This document shows, piece after piece, positions 13,431-20,984 of a stretch of 21,920 nt of DNA. The DNA comes from Halanaerobium sp. (GTDB lineage: Bacteria; Bacillota; Halanaerobiia; Halanaerobiales; Halanaerobiaceae), in assembly GCA_003070825.1 (NCBI GenBank), contig QBLP01000010.1:1-21920 (forward strand), in the 5' to 3' direction. Position 1 is the stretch's first letter. Each line of letters begins with the position of its first letter. The notes beneath the pieces are model-generated. The model saw only the letters and a program-made list of their open reading frames with translations. It searched no databases and was not told the DNA's origin. The translations under genes were made by a program, and so were the position numbers.

Positions 13431-14165
13431 ATGCAGAAGCTAAAAGCTGACCTGCATCTCCATTCTGTTTTATCTCCCTGTGGTGATTTATTAATGACCC
13501 CACTGGAGATAGTAAAAAAAGCAGAAATGCAGGGGATTGAAGTTGTAGCTTTAACAGATCACAATAGTGCAGAAAATGTGGAAGTTTTTAAATACCATTG
13601 TGAAAAGCATAATTTGATATGCATTCCAGCAATGGAGGCTGAAACAAAAGAGGAGATACACATCCTCTGCTATTTCCCAGATTTGAAGGCTCTGCTGAGA
13701 TGGCAGCAGCATATTTATAAAAAGCTGCCGGCTCAGGAAAATGATGAAGACTTTTTTGGACCACAGATAAAATGTGACTATAATGATCAATTTCAGAGTA
13801 AGGTTAAAAGACTGCTTGCTGCAGCAGCTGACTTAAGTTTAGAAGAATGTCTTGACAGGGTTCAAGAACTGGGAGGTATAGCAGTTCCCTCTCATCTGGA
13901 CCGAAAACACAGTATTATTTCTCAGCTTGGCTTTATCCCTACCGGGCTTGATATTAAAACAGCTGAGATTTCAAAAAACACTGATCAAGAAAGTGTATTA
14001 AAAAAGTTTCCTTTTTTAAAGGAGTTGCAGTTTATGCAGAATTCTGACAGTCATTATCTCAGGGAAATTAAGGCCTATCAGCAGTTGATAGTAAAAGAAT
14101 TTTCCTTTGCAGAATTTAAAAAGGCTCTGCAGAAAAAAGATGGAAGAAAAATCGAATTAATTTAA
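13431..14165 (+). CDS. PHP-domain phosphoesterase
   Basis: A 244-residue metal-dependent phosphoesterase of the PHP (polymerase and histidinol phosphatase) superfamily. Metal-binding motifs are intact: DLHLHS (residues 7-12), TDHNS (42-46), a glutamate motif AMEAETKEEIHIL (67-79), PSHLDR near the middle and NSDSH near 200-205. The substrate is unknown. Relatives hydrolyse nucleotide or sugar phosphates (YciV-type enzymes act on 3',5'-nucleoside bisphosphates and short RNA). ATG 13431 follows the DRTGG stop codon without a gap, so the two are translationally coupled, with GAAAG as a weak ribosome binding site. Within this operon it could degrade a nucleotide ligand of the DRTGG proteins, or dephosphorylate a signalling partner; neither is shown by sequence. 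Confidence 0.88.
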   Translation: MQKLKADLHLHSVLSPCGDLLMTPLEIVKKAEMQGIEVVALTDHNSAENVEVFKYHCEKHNLICIPAMEAETKEEIHILCYFPDLKALLRWQQHIYKKLPAQENDEDFFGPQIKCDYNDQFQSKVKRLLAAAADLSLEECLDRVQELGGIAVPSHLDRKHSIISQLGFIPTGLDIKTAEISKNTDQESVLKKFPFLKELQFMQNSDSHYLREIKAYQQLIVKEFSFAEFKKALQKKDGRKIELI

Positions 14166-14187
14166 TTTATCAAGGAGGTAATTATTG

Positions 14188-14670
14188 ATGGCAGAGATGA
14201 CAGAAGAAAAATTAGCTGAGTACTTAGAACCAGTACAAGAAATTCTATCCCGTTATGAAAAAAAAGAAAGATATTTGATTCCGGTTTTACAGGAAGCTCA
14301 GGATGAATATGGGTATTTACCGGAAGAGGTAATGAAAGAAATAGCTTTGGGCTTAAATTTATCTTTAAGTCAGGTATATGGAGTTGTGACATTTTACAGT
14401 CAGTTCCACCAGCAGCCGCGTGGCAATAATATTATTAGGGTCTGTATGGGGACAGCCTGTCATGTTCGAGGTGGAGAAGGTATCCTAAATGCAATTAAAG
14501 ATGAACTGGGGATTGATGCAGGAGAGACAACTGATGATTTAGAATTTACTCTTGAATCTGTAGCCTGTATTGGTGCCTGTGGTCTGGCTCCAGTTATTAT
14601 GATTAATGATGATACTCACGGCCGCTTAACTCCGGAAAAAATTCCTGGTATTATAGCAAAGTATCAGTAA
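14188..14670 (+). CDS. hndA: Hydrogenase NuoE-like [2Fe-2S] subunit (HndA/HydC type)
   Basis: Small electron-transfer subunit of the multimeric NAD(P)-linked [FeFe]-hydrogenase. I chose ATG 14188, 9 bases after AGGAGG at 14173-14178; a TTG at 14185 directly before it is a close alternative (one residue longer). The 160-residue protein has an N-terminal helical half (LIPVLQEAQDEYGYLPEEVM, VYGVVTFYSQF) typical of NuoE. Its thioredoxin-fold [2Fe-2S] domain has ligands Cys86 and Cys91 (CMGTAC) and Cys127 and Cys131 (CIGAC). All four ligands are present. It docks next to the NuoF-like subunit in the family. It opens the catalytic half of the operon, 22 bases after the PHP gene. Confidence 0.93.
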   Translation: MAEMTEEKLAEYLEPVQEILSRYEKKERYLIPVLQEAQDEYGYLPEEVMKEIALGLNLSLSQVYGVVTFYSQFHQQPRGNNIIRVCMGTACHVRGGEGILNAIKDELGIDAGETTDDLEFTLESVACIGACGLAPVIMINDDTHGRLTPEKIPGIIAKYQ

Positions 14671-14671
14671 A

Positions 14672-15229
14672 ATGAGAGAATTGTCTCTTCACATTTTAGA
14701 TATTATAGAAAATTCTCGGAGAGCAGAAGCAGATTTAATAAAAATAAAGATCGAAGAAAATCTAACTGACAATCTATTGAAGATTGTTATTGAAGACAAT
14801 GGTAGTGGAATTGATCAGAAGAAATTAGAAGAAATTACTGATCCTTTTATTACTTCAAGAATAACAAGAGAAGTTGGACTTGGTCTTTCTTTATTTAAAT
14901 CGGCTGCAGAAAGCTGTGAAGGAGATTTTGAAATTGATTCTGAAATTAATCAGGGAACCAGAGTAACTGCTGATTTTAAGTATGATCATATTGACCGAGC
15001 TCCCCTGGGGGATATAACTACAACCATTAGTAACTTTGTTGCTTCAAGTGGTGAACAGGTAGATCTTGTTTATCAGCATTATTATCAAGAAAAATGTTTT
15101 AAATTTGACACTAGAGAAATTAAATCTGAATTGGAAGACCTTTCAATTCAATCCCGGCAGGTCACTGCCTGGATTAGAGAATATATTGAAGAAAATTTAG
15201 CAGAAATTCGCGGAGGTGAAGCTTTTTAA
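14672..15229 (+). CDS. GHKL ATP-binding protein of the hydrogenase operon
   Basis: A 185-residue protein with a histidine-kinase-type ATPase fold. Visible are an N-box in LSLHILDIIENS (4-15; Asn14), the G1 box EDNGSGI (41-47), the following TDPFITSR and the G2 box GLGLSL (69-74). There is no separate dimerisation/phosphotransfer domain, sensor domain or membrane segment, so it is not a normal two-component kinase. His7 is the only candidate phosphoacceptor near the N-box. The C-terminal ~75 residues (from about GDITTTISNF) are of unknown function. It starts one base after the hndA stop and overlaps the next gene at TAATG, so it is tightly co-translated. The same gene is often found inserted between hndA- and hndB-like genes in anaerobes. 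It differs from the RsbW-like ATPase at 11310. Confidence 0.85.
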   Translation: MRELSLHILDIIENSRRAEADLIKIKIEENLTDNLLKIVIEDNGSGIDQKKLEEITDPFITSRITREVGLGLSLFKSAAESCEGDFEIDSEINQGTRVTADFKYDHIDRAPLGDITTTISNFVASSGEQVDLVYQHYYQEKCFKFDTREIKSELEDLSIQSRQVTAWIREYIEENLAEIRGGEAF

Positions 15230-15591
15230 TGAAATCTTTAGCTGAGTTAAAAGAATTAAGAAATAAAGTGCAGAAAGAAATGAAAAAGCGTGATCAGGGA
15301 ACAAGAGCTGAAATTATTGTTGGAATGGGAACCTGTGGTATTGCAGCAGGCGCCAGAGATATTTTAAAGGCTGTACTGGCTGAGGTTGAAAAACGTGATC
15401 TGGATGTTCGAGTAACCCAGACTGGCTGTATAGGTATGTGTGAAAAAGAGCCGCTGATCGATGTTAAGCTGCCAGGCAAAGAAAAAATTACTTACGGAAA
15501 TTTAAGTGAAGCTGACGTACAAAAAATTATTACAGAGCATGTAGTTAACGGCAATATAGTTAGTGATTTAGTAATCGCCAGACACAAATAA
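15229..15591 (+). CDS. hndB: HndB-like thioredoxin-fold ferredoxin subunit
   Basis: A 120-residue small subunit of the hydrogenase complex. After a helical N-terminus (LAELKELRNKVQKEMKKRD) the thioredoxin-like [2Fe-2S] fold shows GMGTCGIAAGA (Cys36) and TGCIGMCEKEPL (Cys67, Cys71). Only three cysteines are present: the usual fifth-position partner of Cys36 is Ala41, so the cluster would need a non-cysteine ligand or may be absent. That GTCGIAAGA form is common in HndB-like proteins, so it is not damage. The ATG overlaps the previous stop (TAATG), with CGGAGGTGA just upstream. It matches the N-terminal domain of the next gene's product in fold, indicating an ancestral duplication. Confidence 0.87.
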   Translation: MKSLAELKELRNKVQKEMKKRDQGTRAEIIVGMGTCGIAAGARDILKAVLAEVEKRDLDVRVTQTGCIGMCEKEPLIDVKLPGKEKITYGNLSEADVQKIITEHVVNGNIVSDLVIARHK

Positions 15592-15614
15592 GAATAATAA
15601 GGAGGCACTTGTAA

Positions 15615-17417
15615 ATGAAGGATTCTATTTATCGTTCCCATGTATTAATCTGTACAGGAACAGGATGTGTATCATCTGGAGCTAATACTTTAAAAGAATC
15701 TCTGGAAGAAGAGTTAGCTGCAAATGATTTAAGTGGAGAAATAAAAATTGTAGAAACTGGCTGCCATGGATTTTGTGAAAAAGGACCAATAATGATCGTT
15801 TATCCAGAAGGTGTATTTTACTGTGAGGTGCAGTCAGATGATGTAGCAGAAATTGTAGAAGAACATCTTTTAAAAGGTAGAACAGTAGAAAGACTGCTCT
15901 TTAAAGAACCAATGACTGATGAGCAGATTCCATCCTATCAGGATATCGATTTTTATAAAAAACAGCAGCGGATTGCGCTGGCTAACTGTGGCCAAATAGA
16001 TCCAGAAGATATTGATGAATATATTGCCCTGGGTGGATATGAAGCAGCAGGAAAAGTTTTAACTGAAATGGACCCCCAGGAAGTAGTTGATATTATAAAA
16101 GACGCTGGTCTTCGCGGTCGTGGTGGTGGAGGATTTCCAACCGGTTTAAAATGGCAGTTTGCCAAAAATTCTGAGGGAGATAAAAAGTACGTTATCTGTA
16201 ATGCAGATGAGGGAGATCCGGGTGCTTTTATGGACCGCAGTATTTTGGAAGGAGACCCCCACAGAATTATCGAAGGAATGTTAGTTGCAGCTTATGCTAT
16301 TGGAGCAGATGAGGGCTATGTTTATGTTAGAGCAGAATATCCACTGGCAATTAAACGCCTGGAAAAAGCAATAGAGGATGCTGAAGAATATGGTCTTTTA
16401 GGTGAAAATATTTTCAGCAGTGGCTTTAATTTTAAACTTCATATCAAAAAAGGTGCGGGAGCCTTTGTTTGTGGTGAGGAAACAGCTTTAATGAACTCAA
16501 TTGAAGGCAAAAGAGGTATGCCCACACCAAGGCCTCCATATCCAGCTGTAAGAGGACTCTGGGGTAAACCTACTAACATCAATAATGTAGAAACCTATGC
16601 AAATATTCCATATATAATAAATGAAGGAGCAGATAGCTTCTCTGCTATTGGTACTGAAGGTAGTTCAGGAACCAAGGTTTTTGCTTTAACCGGAAAAATT
16701 AATAACACTGGTTTAGTTGAAGTTCCAATGGGGACAACTCTAAAAGAAGTTATTTTCGAGATCGGTGGTGGCCTTGGTAAAGGTAAAAAATTCAAAGCCG
16801 TACAGACTGGTGGTCCATCAGGTGGTTGTTTACCTGAAGATTATTTAGACCTGCCGATTGATTATGATTCATTACTTGATGCTGGAACAATGATGGGTTC
16901 TGGTGGAATGGTTGTAATGGATGAAGATTCCTGTATGGTTGATGTGGCACGATTCTTCTTAAACTTTACTCAGAGTGAATCCTGTGGTAAATGTACTCCC
17001 TGTCGGGAAGGTACAAAGCGAATGCTGGAAATTTTAAATAGAATTACTGACGGTGAAGGTAAAGATGGAGATATTGAATTATTATTAGATTTAGGTGAAC
17101 ACATTAAGAGTACTTCACTCTGTGGTCTTGGCCAGTCTGCACCTAATCCTGTTTTAAGTACAATTAGATATTTCCGGGATGAGTATGAAGCTCATATTCA
17201 TGATCACAACTGTCCAGCTGGTGTCTGTTCTGACTTAGTAAGTGCCTATGTTATTGATGAAGAAGCCTGTATAGGCTGTGGAAAATGTGCTAAGGTATGT
17301 CCAGTAGATGCAATTAGTGGAGAAATTAAGAGTCCATTTACAATAGATCCAGATGTTTGTATTGCCTGTGGGGCCTGTGAGCCAGAATGCCCTGTAGATG
17401 CAATTTCACAGGCATAA
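15615..17417 (+). CDS. hndC: Hydrogenase NuoF-like flavoprotein subunit (HndC/HydB type)
   Basis: NAD(P)H-oxidising, FMN-containing subunit, 600 residues. Domains in order: thioredoxin-fold [2Fe-2S] (Cys13, 18, 50, 54); the NuoF core with FMN/NADH loop GLRGRGGGGFPTGLKW (165-180) and CNADEGDPGAFMDR (195-208); GAGAFVCGEETAL (280-292); an SLBB-like section (FALTGKINNTGLVEVP); a [4Fe-4S] site ESCGKCTPCREG (Cys457, 460, 463) with Cys503; and two C-terminal ferredoxin clusters (Cys552/555/558/562 and 582/585/588/592). HNCPAGVC (531-538) between them could hold a further metal; that is inferred. This is the layout of Thermotoga HydB and Desulfovibrio HndC, where electrons from NAD(P)H and ferredoxin meet. 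ATG 15615 has AAGGAGGC at 15600-15607. Confidence 0.95.
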   Translation: MKDSIYRSHVLICTGTGCVSSGANTLKESLEEELAANDLSGEIKIVETGCHGFCEKGPIMIVYPEGVFYCEVQSDDVAEIVEEHLLKGRTVERLLFKEPMTDEQIPSYQDIDFYKKQQRIALANCGQIDPEDIDEYIALGGYEAAGKVLTEMDPQEVVDIIKDAGLRGRGGGGFPTGLKWQFAKNSEGDKKYVICNADEGDPGAFMDRSILEGDPHRIIEGMLVAAYAIGADEGYVYVRAEYPLAIKRLEKAIEDAEEYGLLGENIFSSGFNFKLHIKKGAGAFVCGEETALMNSIEGKRGMPTPRPPYPAVRGLWGKPTNINNVETYANIPYIINEGADSFSAIGTEGSSGTKVFALTGKINNTGLVEVPMGTTLKEVIFEIGGGLGKGKKFKAVQTGGPSGGCLPEDYLDLPIDYDSLLDAGTMMGSGGMVVMDEDSCMVDVARFFLNFTQSESCGKCTPCREGTKRMLEILNRITDGEGKDGDIELLLDLGEHIKSTSLCGLGQSAPNPVLSTIRYFRDEYEAHIHDHNCPAGVCSDLVSAYVIDEEACIGCGKCAKVCPVDAISGEIKSPFTIDPDVCIACGACEPECPVDAISQA

Positions 17418-17441
17418 ACTCTGATAATAGGAGGGAAATTA

Positions 17442-19163
17442 ATGAGCAAAGTTAAACTAACTATAGATAAGCAAACTGTTGAAGTAGAAGAAGATAGTAC
17501 AATTTTAGATGCGGCAAAAGAAATCGGAGTAGAGATTCCTGTACTCTGTTATCATCCTGATTTAAGTCTGCATGGTGCCTGCCGTGTCTGTGTGGTTGAA
17601 GATGAAGAAAGTGGAAGACTTCTTGCTTCCTGTGCAACACCTGTAACTGAAGGTATGCAGATTAATACCAGAAGTATGAAGGCCAGAAAAGCCAGAAGAA
17701 AAAATGTTGAATTATTACTGGCCAATCATCCTAATGACTGTCTTGGCTGTGATCGCAATGGGCACTGTGAACTGCAGGATATTACTTATGAATTAGGTAT
17801 TCAAAGAGAAGATGTTGAAAAATATGCTGGAGAAAAAAGTGAATATGATTTAGATACAGTTGGACCTGCTCTAAAAAGAGATCCTAATAAATGTATTCTC
17901 TGTGGCCGTTGTGTCCGGATCTGTGAAGAAGTTCAAGGGGTTTCTGCTCTACAGTTTACTCAGCGGGGCTTTGATTCAATAGTAACTACAGCTTTTGATC
18001 TGCCTCAGGCGGAAATTAATTGTGCTAACTGTGGTCAGTGTGCCACTGTTTGTCCGGTAGGTGCAATTACTGAGATGAGTGAAATTGATAAGGTCTGGAA
18101 AGCTTTAGAAGATGAAGATAAACATGTAATTGTCCAAACTGCACCCTCTGTTCAGGCGACTCTTGGTGAAGAATTTGGAATGGAAACTGGAACAGTAGTG
18201 ACCGGTAAAATGGTTGCGGCCTTAAGAAGACTTGGTTTTGACCAGGTATTCTCAACTGATTTTGCTGCTGATCTAACTATCTTAGAAGAGGGAAGTGAAT
18301 TTTTAAAGAAGTTAAATGGTGAGGGTGAGCTCCCTCATATTACTTCCTGCTGTCCTGGCTGGGTTAAATATGCAGAGCATAATTATTCAGATCTATTACC
18401 ACATTTATCTTCAGCTAAGTCACCAATGCAGATGTTTTCTGCTTTAGGTAAAACATATTACCCAGAGCAGACAGGTATTGATCCCGAAAAAATTTATACA
18501 GTTGCAGTAATGCCCTGTACAGCCAAGAAATTTGAAAAAGATAGAGAAGAGATGCAGTCCAGTGGTTATAAAGATACCGATGCAGTATTAACAACCAGGG
18601 AATTTGCTCGGATGATCAAAGAAATGGGAATTAATTTCAATGTGCTTCCAGAAGAAGATTTTGATGAGCTGATGGGTAAGTCAACTGGTGCTGGGACTAT
18701 TTTTGGTACGACTGGTGGAGTTACAGAAGCAGCGGTAAGAACCGTTAAAGAAAAATTAACTGGGGAGCCTCTGGAAAGATTAAATTTAGGCTTTAGAGGT
18801 ATCAACCAGGCTGAGTTGAGAATCGGAGATCGGCTGGTTAAAGTTGGTATTGCTAATGGACTTGGTAATGCTGAAAAGCTATTAGATAGAGTTCGTGCAG
18901 GTGAATGTGATTTAGACTTCATTGAGATTATGGCCTGTCCTCACGGTTGTGTTGGCGGTGGTGGTCAGCCTCGTCCAGCAACAAATGAGAAGAAAGAGAA
19001 ACGTGCTCAGGGACTGGCAAATATTGATGACAGCAGTAAGATCCGGAAATCACATGAGAATCCTCAGATTCTTAAACTCTACGAAGAGTTTTTAGGTGAA
19101 CCTCTAGGTGGAGAATCACATCACTTACTGCATACAAAATATAAGGCAAGACCAAAAAATTAA
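17442..19163 (+). CDS. hndD: Catalytic [FeFe]-hydrogenase subunit (HndD/HydA type)
   Basis: Forms H2 at the H-cluster, 573 residues. Clusters in order: N-terminal [2Fe-2S] (Cys36, 47, 50, 64); a His-ligated [4Fe-4S] (His96, Cys100, 103, 109); two ferredoxin [4Fe-4S] (151/154/157/161 and 194/197/200/204). The H-cluster motifs are L1 TSCCPGW (301-307; proton-transfer Cys303, ligand Cys304), L2 MPCTAKKFE (357-365; Cys359) and L3 MACPHGCVGGGGQP (497-510; Cys499, Cys503). All catalytic residues are present, so it should be active. L3 has His501 where the common form has Gly. The C-terminus has the small-subunit motif LYEEFLGEP and HHLLHTKY. With HndA, B and C this is an NADH/ferredoxin electron-bifurcating type enzyme. 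The maturases HydE, F and G are not in the window. ATG 17442 follows AGGAGGG. Confidence 0.96.
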   Translation: MSKVKLTIDKQTVEVEEDSTILDAAKEIGVEIPVLCYHPDLSLHGACRVCVVEDEESGRLLASCATPVTEGMQINTRSMKARKARRKNVELLLANHPNDCLGCDRNGHCELQDITYELGIQREDVEKYAGEKSEYDLDTVGPALKRDPNKCILCGRCVRICEEVQGVSALQFTQRGFDSIVTTAFDLPQAEINCANCGQCATVCPVGAITEMSEIDKVWKALEDEDKHVIVQTAPSVQATLGEEFGMETGTVVTGKMVAALRRLGFDQVFSTDFAADLTILEEGSEFLKKLNGEGELPHITSCCPGWVKYAEHNYSDLLPHLSSAKSPMQMFSALGKTYYPEQTGIDPEKIYTVAVMPCTAKKFEKDREEMQSSGYKDTDAVLTTREFARMIKEMGINFNVLPEEDFDELMGKSTGAGTIFGTTGGVTEAAVRTVKEKLTGEPLERLNLGFRGINQAELRIGDRLVKVGIANGLGNAEKLLDRVRAGECDLDFIEIMACPHGCVGGGGQPRPATNEKKEKRAQGLANIDDSSKIRKSHENPQILKLYEEFLGEPLGGESHHLLHTKYKARPKN

Positions 19164-19209
19164 TAGCTGTTCTTAGATATTCTTAAGTTAAATAAGTTAG
19201 TATTAATTA

Positions 19210-19247
19210 AAGTCGTTCTGGTGAAATTTCATCAGAGCGGCTTTTTT
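19210..19247 (+). terminator. Rho-independent terminator of the hydrogenase operon
   Basis: GTCGTTCTGGTGAAA at 19212-19226 pairs with TTTCATCAGAGCGGC at 19227-19241 with three G-U wobbles (the innermost pairs open to form the loop). Six T residues follow at 19242-19247. It lies about 48 bases after the hndD stop. Confidence 0.88.
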
Positions 19248-19284
19248 GCTTATTGATAGAAATTACTGCATATTATTGATTATC

Positions 19285-19313
19285 TTGACAACAAAACTCC
19301 AGTTGAGTATAAT
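19285..19313 (+). promoter_or_regulatory. Consensus sigma-A promoter of the PTS operon
   Basis: TTGACA at 19285-19290, 17-base spacer, TATAAT at 19308-19313: an exact consensus match. It leaves a leader of about 140 bases before the PTS gene at 19461, suggesting that control acts downstream of the promoter. Confidence 0.85.
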
Positions 19314-19344
19314 TAAGAGTAGAGTTAATATTCACAAAATTTTA

Positions 19345-19403
19345 CCCCGTTTACTATTATTTTTATTATTTATTAATTCGGGGAATATTTAGTGGGGGAG
19401 GGA
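19345..19403 (+). promoter_or_regulatory. Structured leader of the PTS gene
   Basis: CCCCG at 19345-19349 can pair with CGGGG at 19379-19383 around a 29-base T-rich loop, followed by the G-rich GTGGGGGAGGG (19392-19402). The G-rich run could alternatively pair with CCCC. No match to a known riboswitch or to a LicT/SacT-type antiterminator site was recognised; it may be an operator or attenuator. Confidence 0.35.
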
Positions 19404-19460
19404 AATTAACAGTAAATTGTTTTAATTTATCTGACTAAAATAACAGGGAGGTTGATTTAA

Positions 19461-20900
19461 TTGAAAAAATTATTTTCTCAATTACAGCGTATTGGTAAAT
19501 CTCTGATGCTTCCAATCGCGGTCTTACCTGCAGCAGCTTTATTACTCAGGCTGGGTGCTGGTGATGTTTTTGATATTCCATTTGTTATGGCTGCCGGTTC
19601 TGCAATCTTTGATAATCTGGCCTTATTATTTGGTATTGGTGTTGCAGTCGGTATTGCTCATGACAGTTCTGGTTCAGCCGGTCTGGCTGGTGCAGTTGGT
19701 TATCTTGTAATTACCAATGGTACTCAGGCAATTAATCCTGACATTAATATGGGAGTTTTAGCCGGTATTATAGGTGGTTTAACTGCTGGTGCACTTTATA
19801 ACCGCTATCATGATATTCAATTACCTGACTTCTTAGGATTTTTTGGCGGCAGACGTTTTGTTCCAATTGTAACCGGGGCAGCAGCTGTTGTTCTGGCAGG
19901 AATATTTGGTTTTATCTGGCCTCCAATTCAGGATGCTATTCAGCTTGCAGGTCAGTGGATAATTGATGCTGGAGCAGTTGGAGTTTTTGTTTATGGATTT
20001 TTAAATCGACTATTAATTCCACTTGGGCTGCACCATGTTATCAACAGCTTTATCTGGTTTGTATTTGGAGAATTTACTACTGCAGCTGGAGAGGTAGTCA
20101 CTGGAGATTTATCTAGATTTTTTGCTGGAGATCCCTCAGCAGGATTCTTTATGTCAGGATTTTATCCGGTGATGATGTTTGGTCTGCCTGCTGCAGCATT
20201 AGCAATGTATCATGCTGCTAAACCTGAAAATAAAGCAGCAGTATCAGGTATTTTTTTAAGTGTAGGTCTAACTTCATTTTTAACAGGAATTACTGAGCCT
20301 ATTGAATTTTCCTTTATGTTTTTAGCGCCAGTATTATACTTAATTCATGCTATTTTAACTGGATTATCACTGGTTATTACCTATGTACTTGGTATTCAGC
20401 ATGGTTTTGGATTTTCAGCGGGAGCAATTGATTATTTCTTGAACTATGGACTTGCCACAAAGCCAATATTGATAATTCCAATTGGTCTGGTGTTTTTTGC
20501 AGTTTACTATTTTTTATTCCGCTTTGCAATTCAGAAATTTAATATTCCAACCCCAGGCCGCCTGGATTCAGAAGCTGCCAGTACTGATATAAGTGTAATG
20601 CCCGAAACACAGCAGAAAAAGCAGCATTCATTCGAAACCAGGGGTAAAGGCGAAAATAAACCGAGAGCTTATATAAAAGCACTTGGTGGTAAAGATAATA
20701 TTAAAACTATAGATGCCTGTATCACAAGGCTTCGTCTTGAACTTCGAGATACTTCTAAAATTGATGAGCAGACTCTGCAGAAGCTTGGTGCAACTGGGGT
20801 ATTGAAAGCTAATAAAAATAATGCTCAGGTTGTAGTGGGTACAAAAGCAGAGATGATTGCTGATGATATCAAACAGGAACTAAAATTAATGCAGGAATAA
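19461..20900 (+). CDS. nagE: PTS EIIBC transporter, N-acetylglucosamine/glucose family (NagE-like)
   Basis: Imports and phosphorylates a sugar using the phosphotransferase system, 479 residues. TTG 19461 lies 8 bases after GGGAGG at 19447-19452. Residues 1-~375 are the EIIC membrane domain with about ten hydrophobic segments, starting FSQLQRIGKSLMLPIAVLPA. The family motif GITEPIEFSF (Glu279) and a GLHHVINSFIWFVFGEF segment favour N-acetylglucosamine over glucose. After a hydrophilic linker (about 376-400), the EIIB domain has the phosphorylated cysteine in IDACITRLRLEL (Cys420). No EIIA domain is fused, so a separate EIIA must supply phosphate. The GlcNAc call is by resemblance; glucose or another hexose is possible. 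A gene of an uncharacterised family follows. Confidence 0.88.
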   Translation: MKKLFSQLQRIGKSLMLPIAVLPAAALLLRLGAGDVFDIPFVMAAGSAIFDNLALLFGIGVAVGIAHDSSGSAGLAGAVGYLVITNGTQAINPDINMGVLAGIIGGLTAGALYNRYHDIQLPDFLGFFGGRRFVPIVTGAAAVVLAGIFGFIWPPIQDAIQLAGQWIIDAGAVGVFVYGFLNRLLIPLGLHHVINSFIWFVFGEFTTAAGEVVTGDLSRFFAGDPSAGFFMSGFYPVMMFGLPAAALAMYHAAKPENKAAVSGIFLSVGLTSFLTGITEPIEFSFMFLAPVLYLIHAILTGLSLVITYVLGIQHGFGFSAGAIDYFLNYGLATKPILIIPIGLVFFAVYYFLFRFAIQKFNIPTPGRLDSEAASTDISVMPETQQKKQHSFETRGKGENKPRAYIKALGGKDNIKTIDACITRLRLELRDTSKIDEQTLQKLGATGVLKANKNNAQVVVGTKAEMIADDIKQELKLMQE

Positions 20901-20919
20901 ATAGATAAATTAAGCAAAG

Positions 20920-20950
20920 CAGCCGGGGATTTATCTCCGGCTGTTATTTT
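20920..20950 (+). terminator. Hairpin between PTS gene and next gene
   Basis: CAGCCGGGGA at 20920-20929 pairs with TCTCCGGCTG at 20934-20943 (one G-U wobble) around a TTTA loop, followed by TTATTTT. The stem is strong but the T-run is broken, so it may terminate only part of the transcripts or act as an mRNA-stability element that sets the ratio of the two genes. Confidence 0.6.
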
Positions 20951-20984
20951 CATAAAAACTAAAATATTAGAAAGGGAGAAAAAG

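Noticed and set aside
18566..18922. Long minus-strand open frame inside hndD
   Set aside because: It is the antisense shadow of a conserved hydrogenase gene; low-complexity Ser/Pro-rich product, no ribosome binding site.
14188..19163. Respiratory complex I (NuoEFG) genes
   Set aside because: The last gene has complete H-cluster motifs and no membrane subunits follow, so this is a soluble hydrogenase.
19345..19460. LicT/SacT/GlcT-type antiterminator site or known riboswitch in the PTS leader
   Set aside because: No match to those conserved sequences was visible; only a generic long-loop pairing remains.
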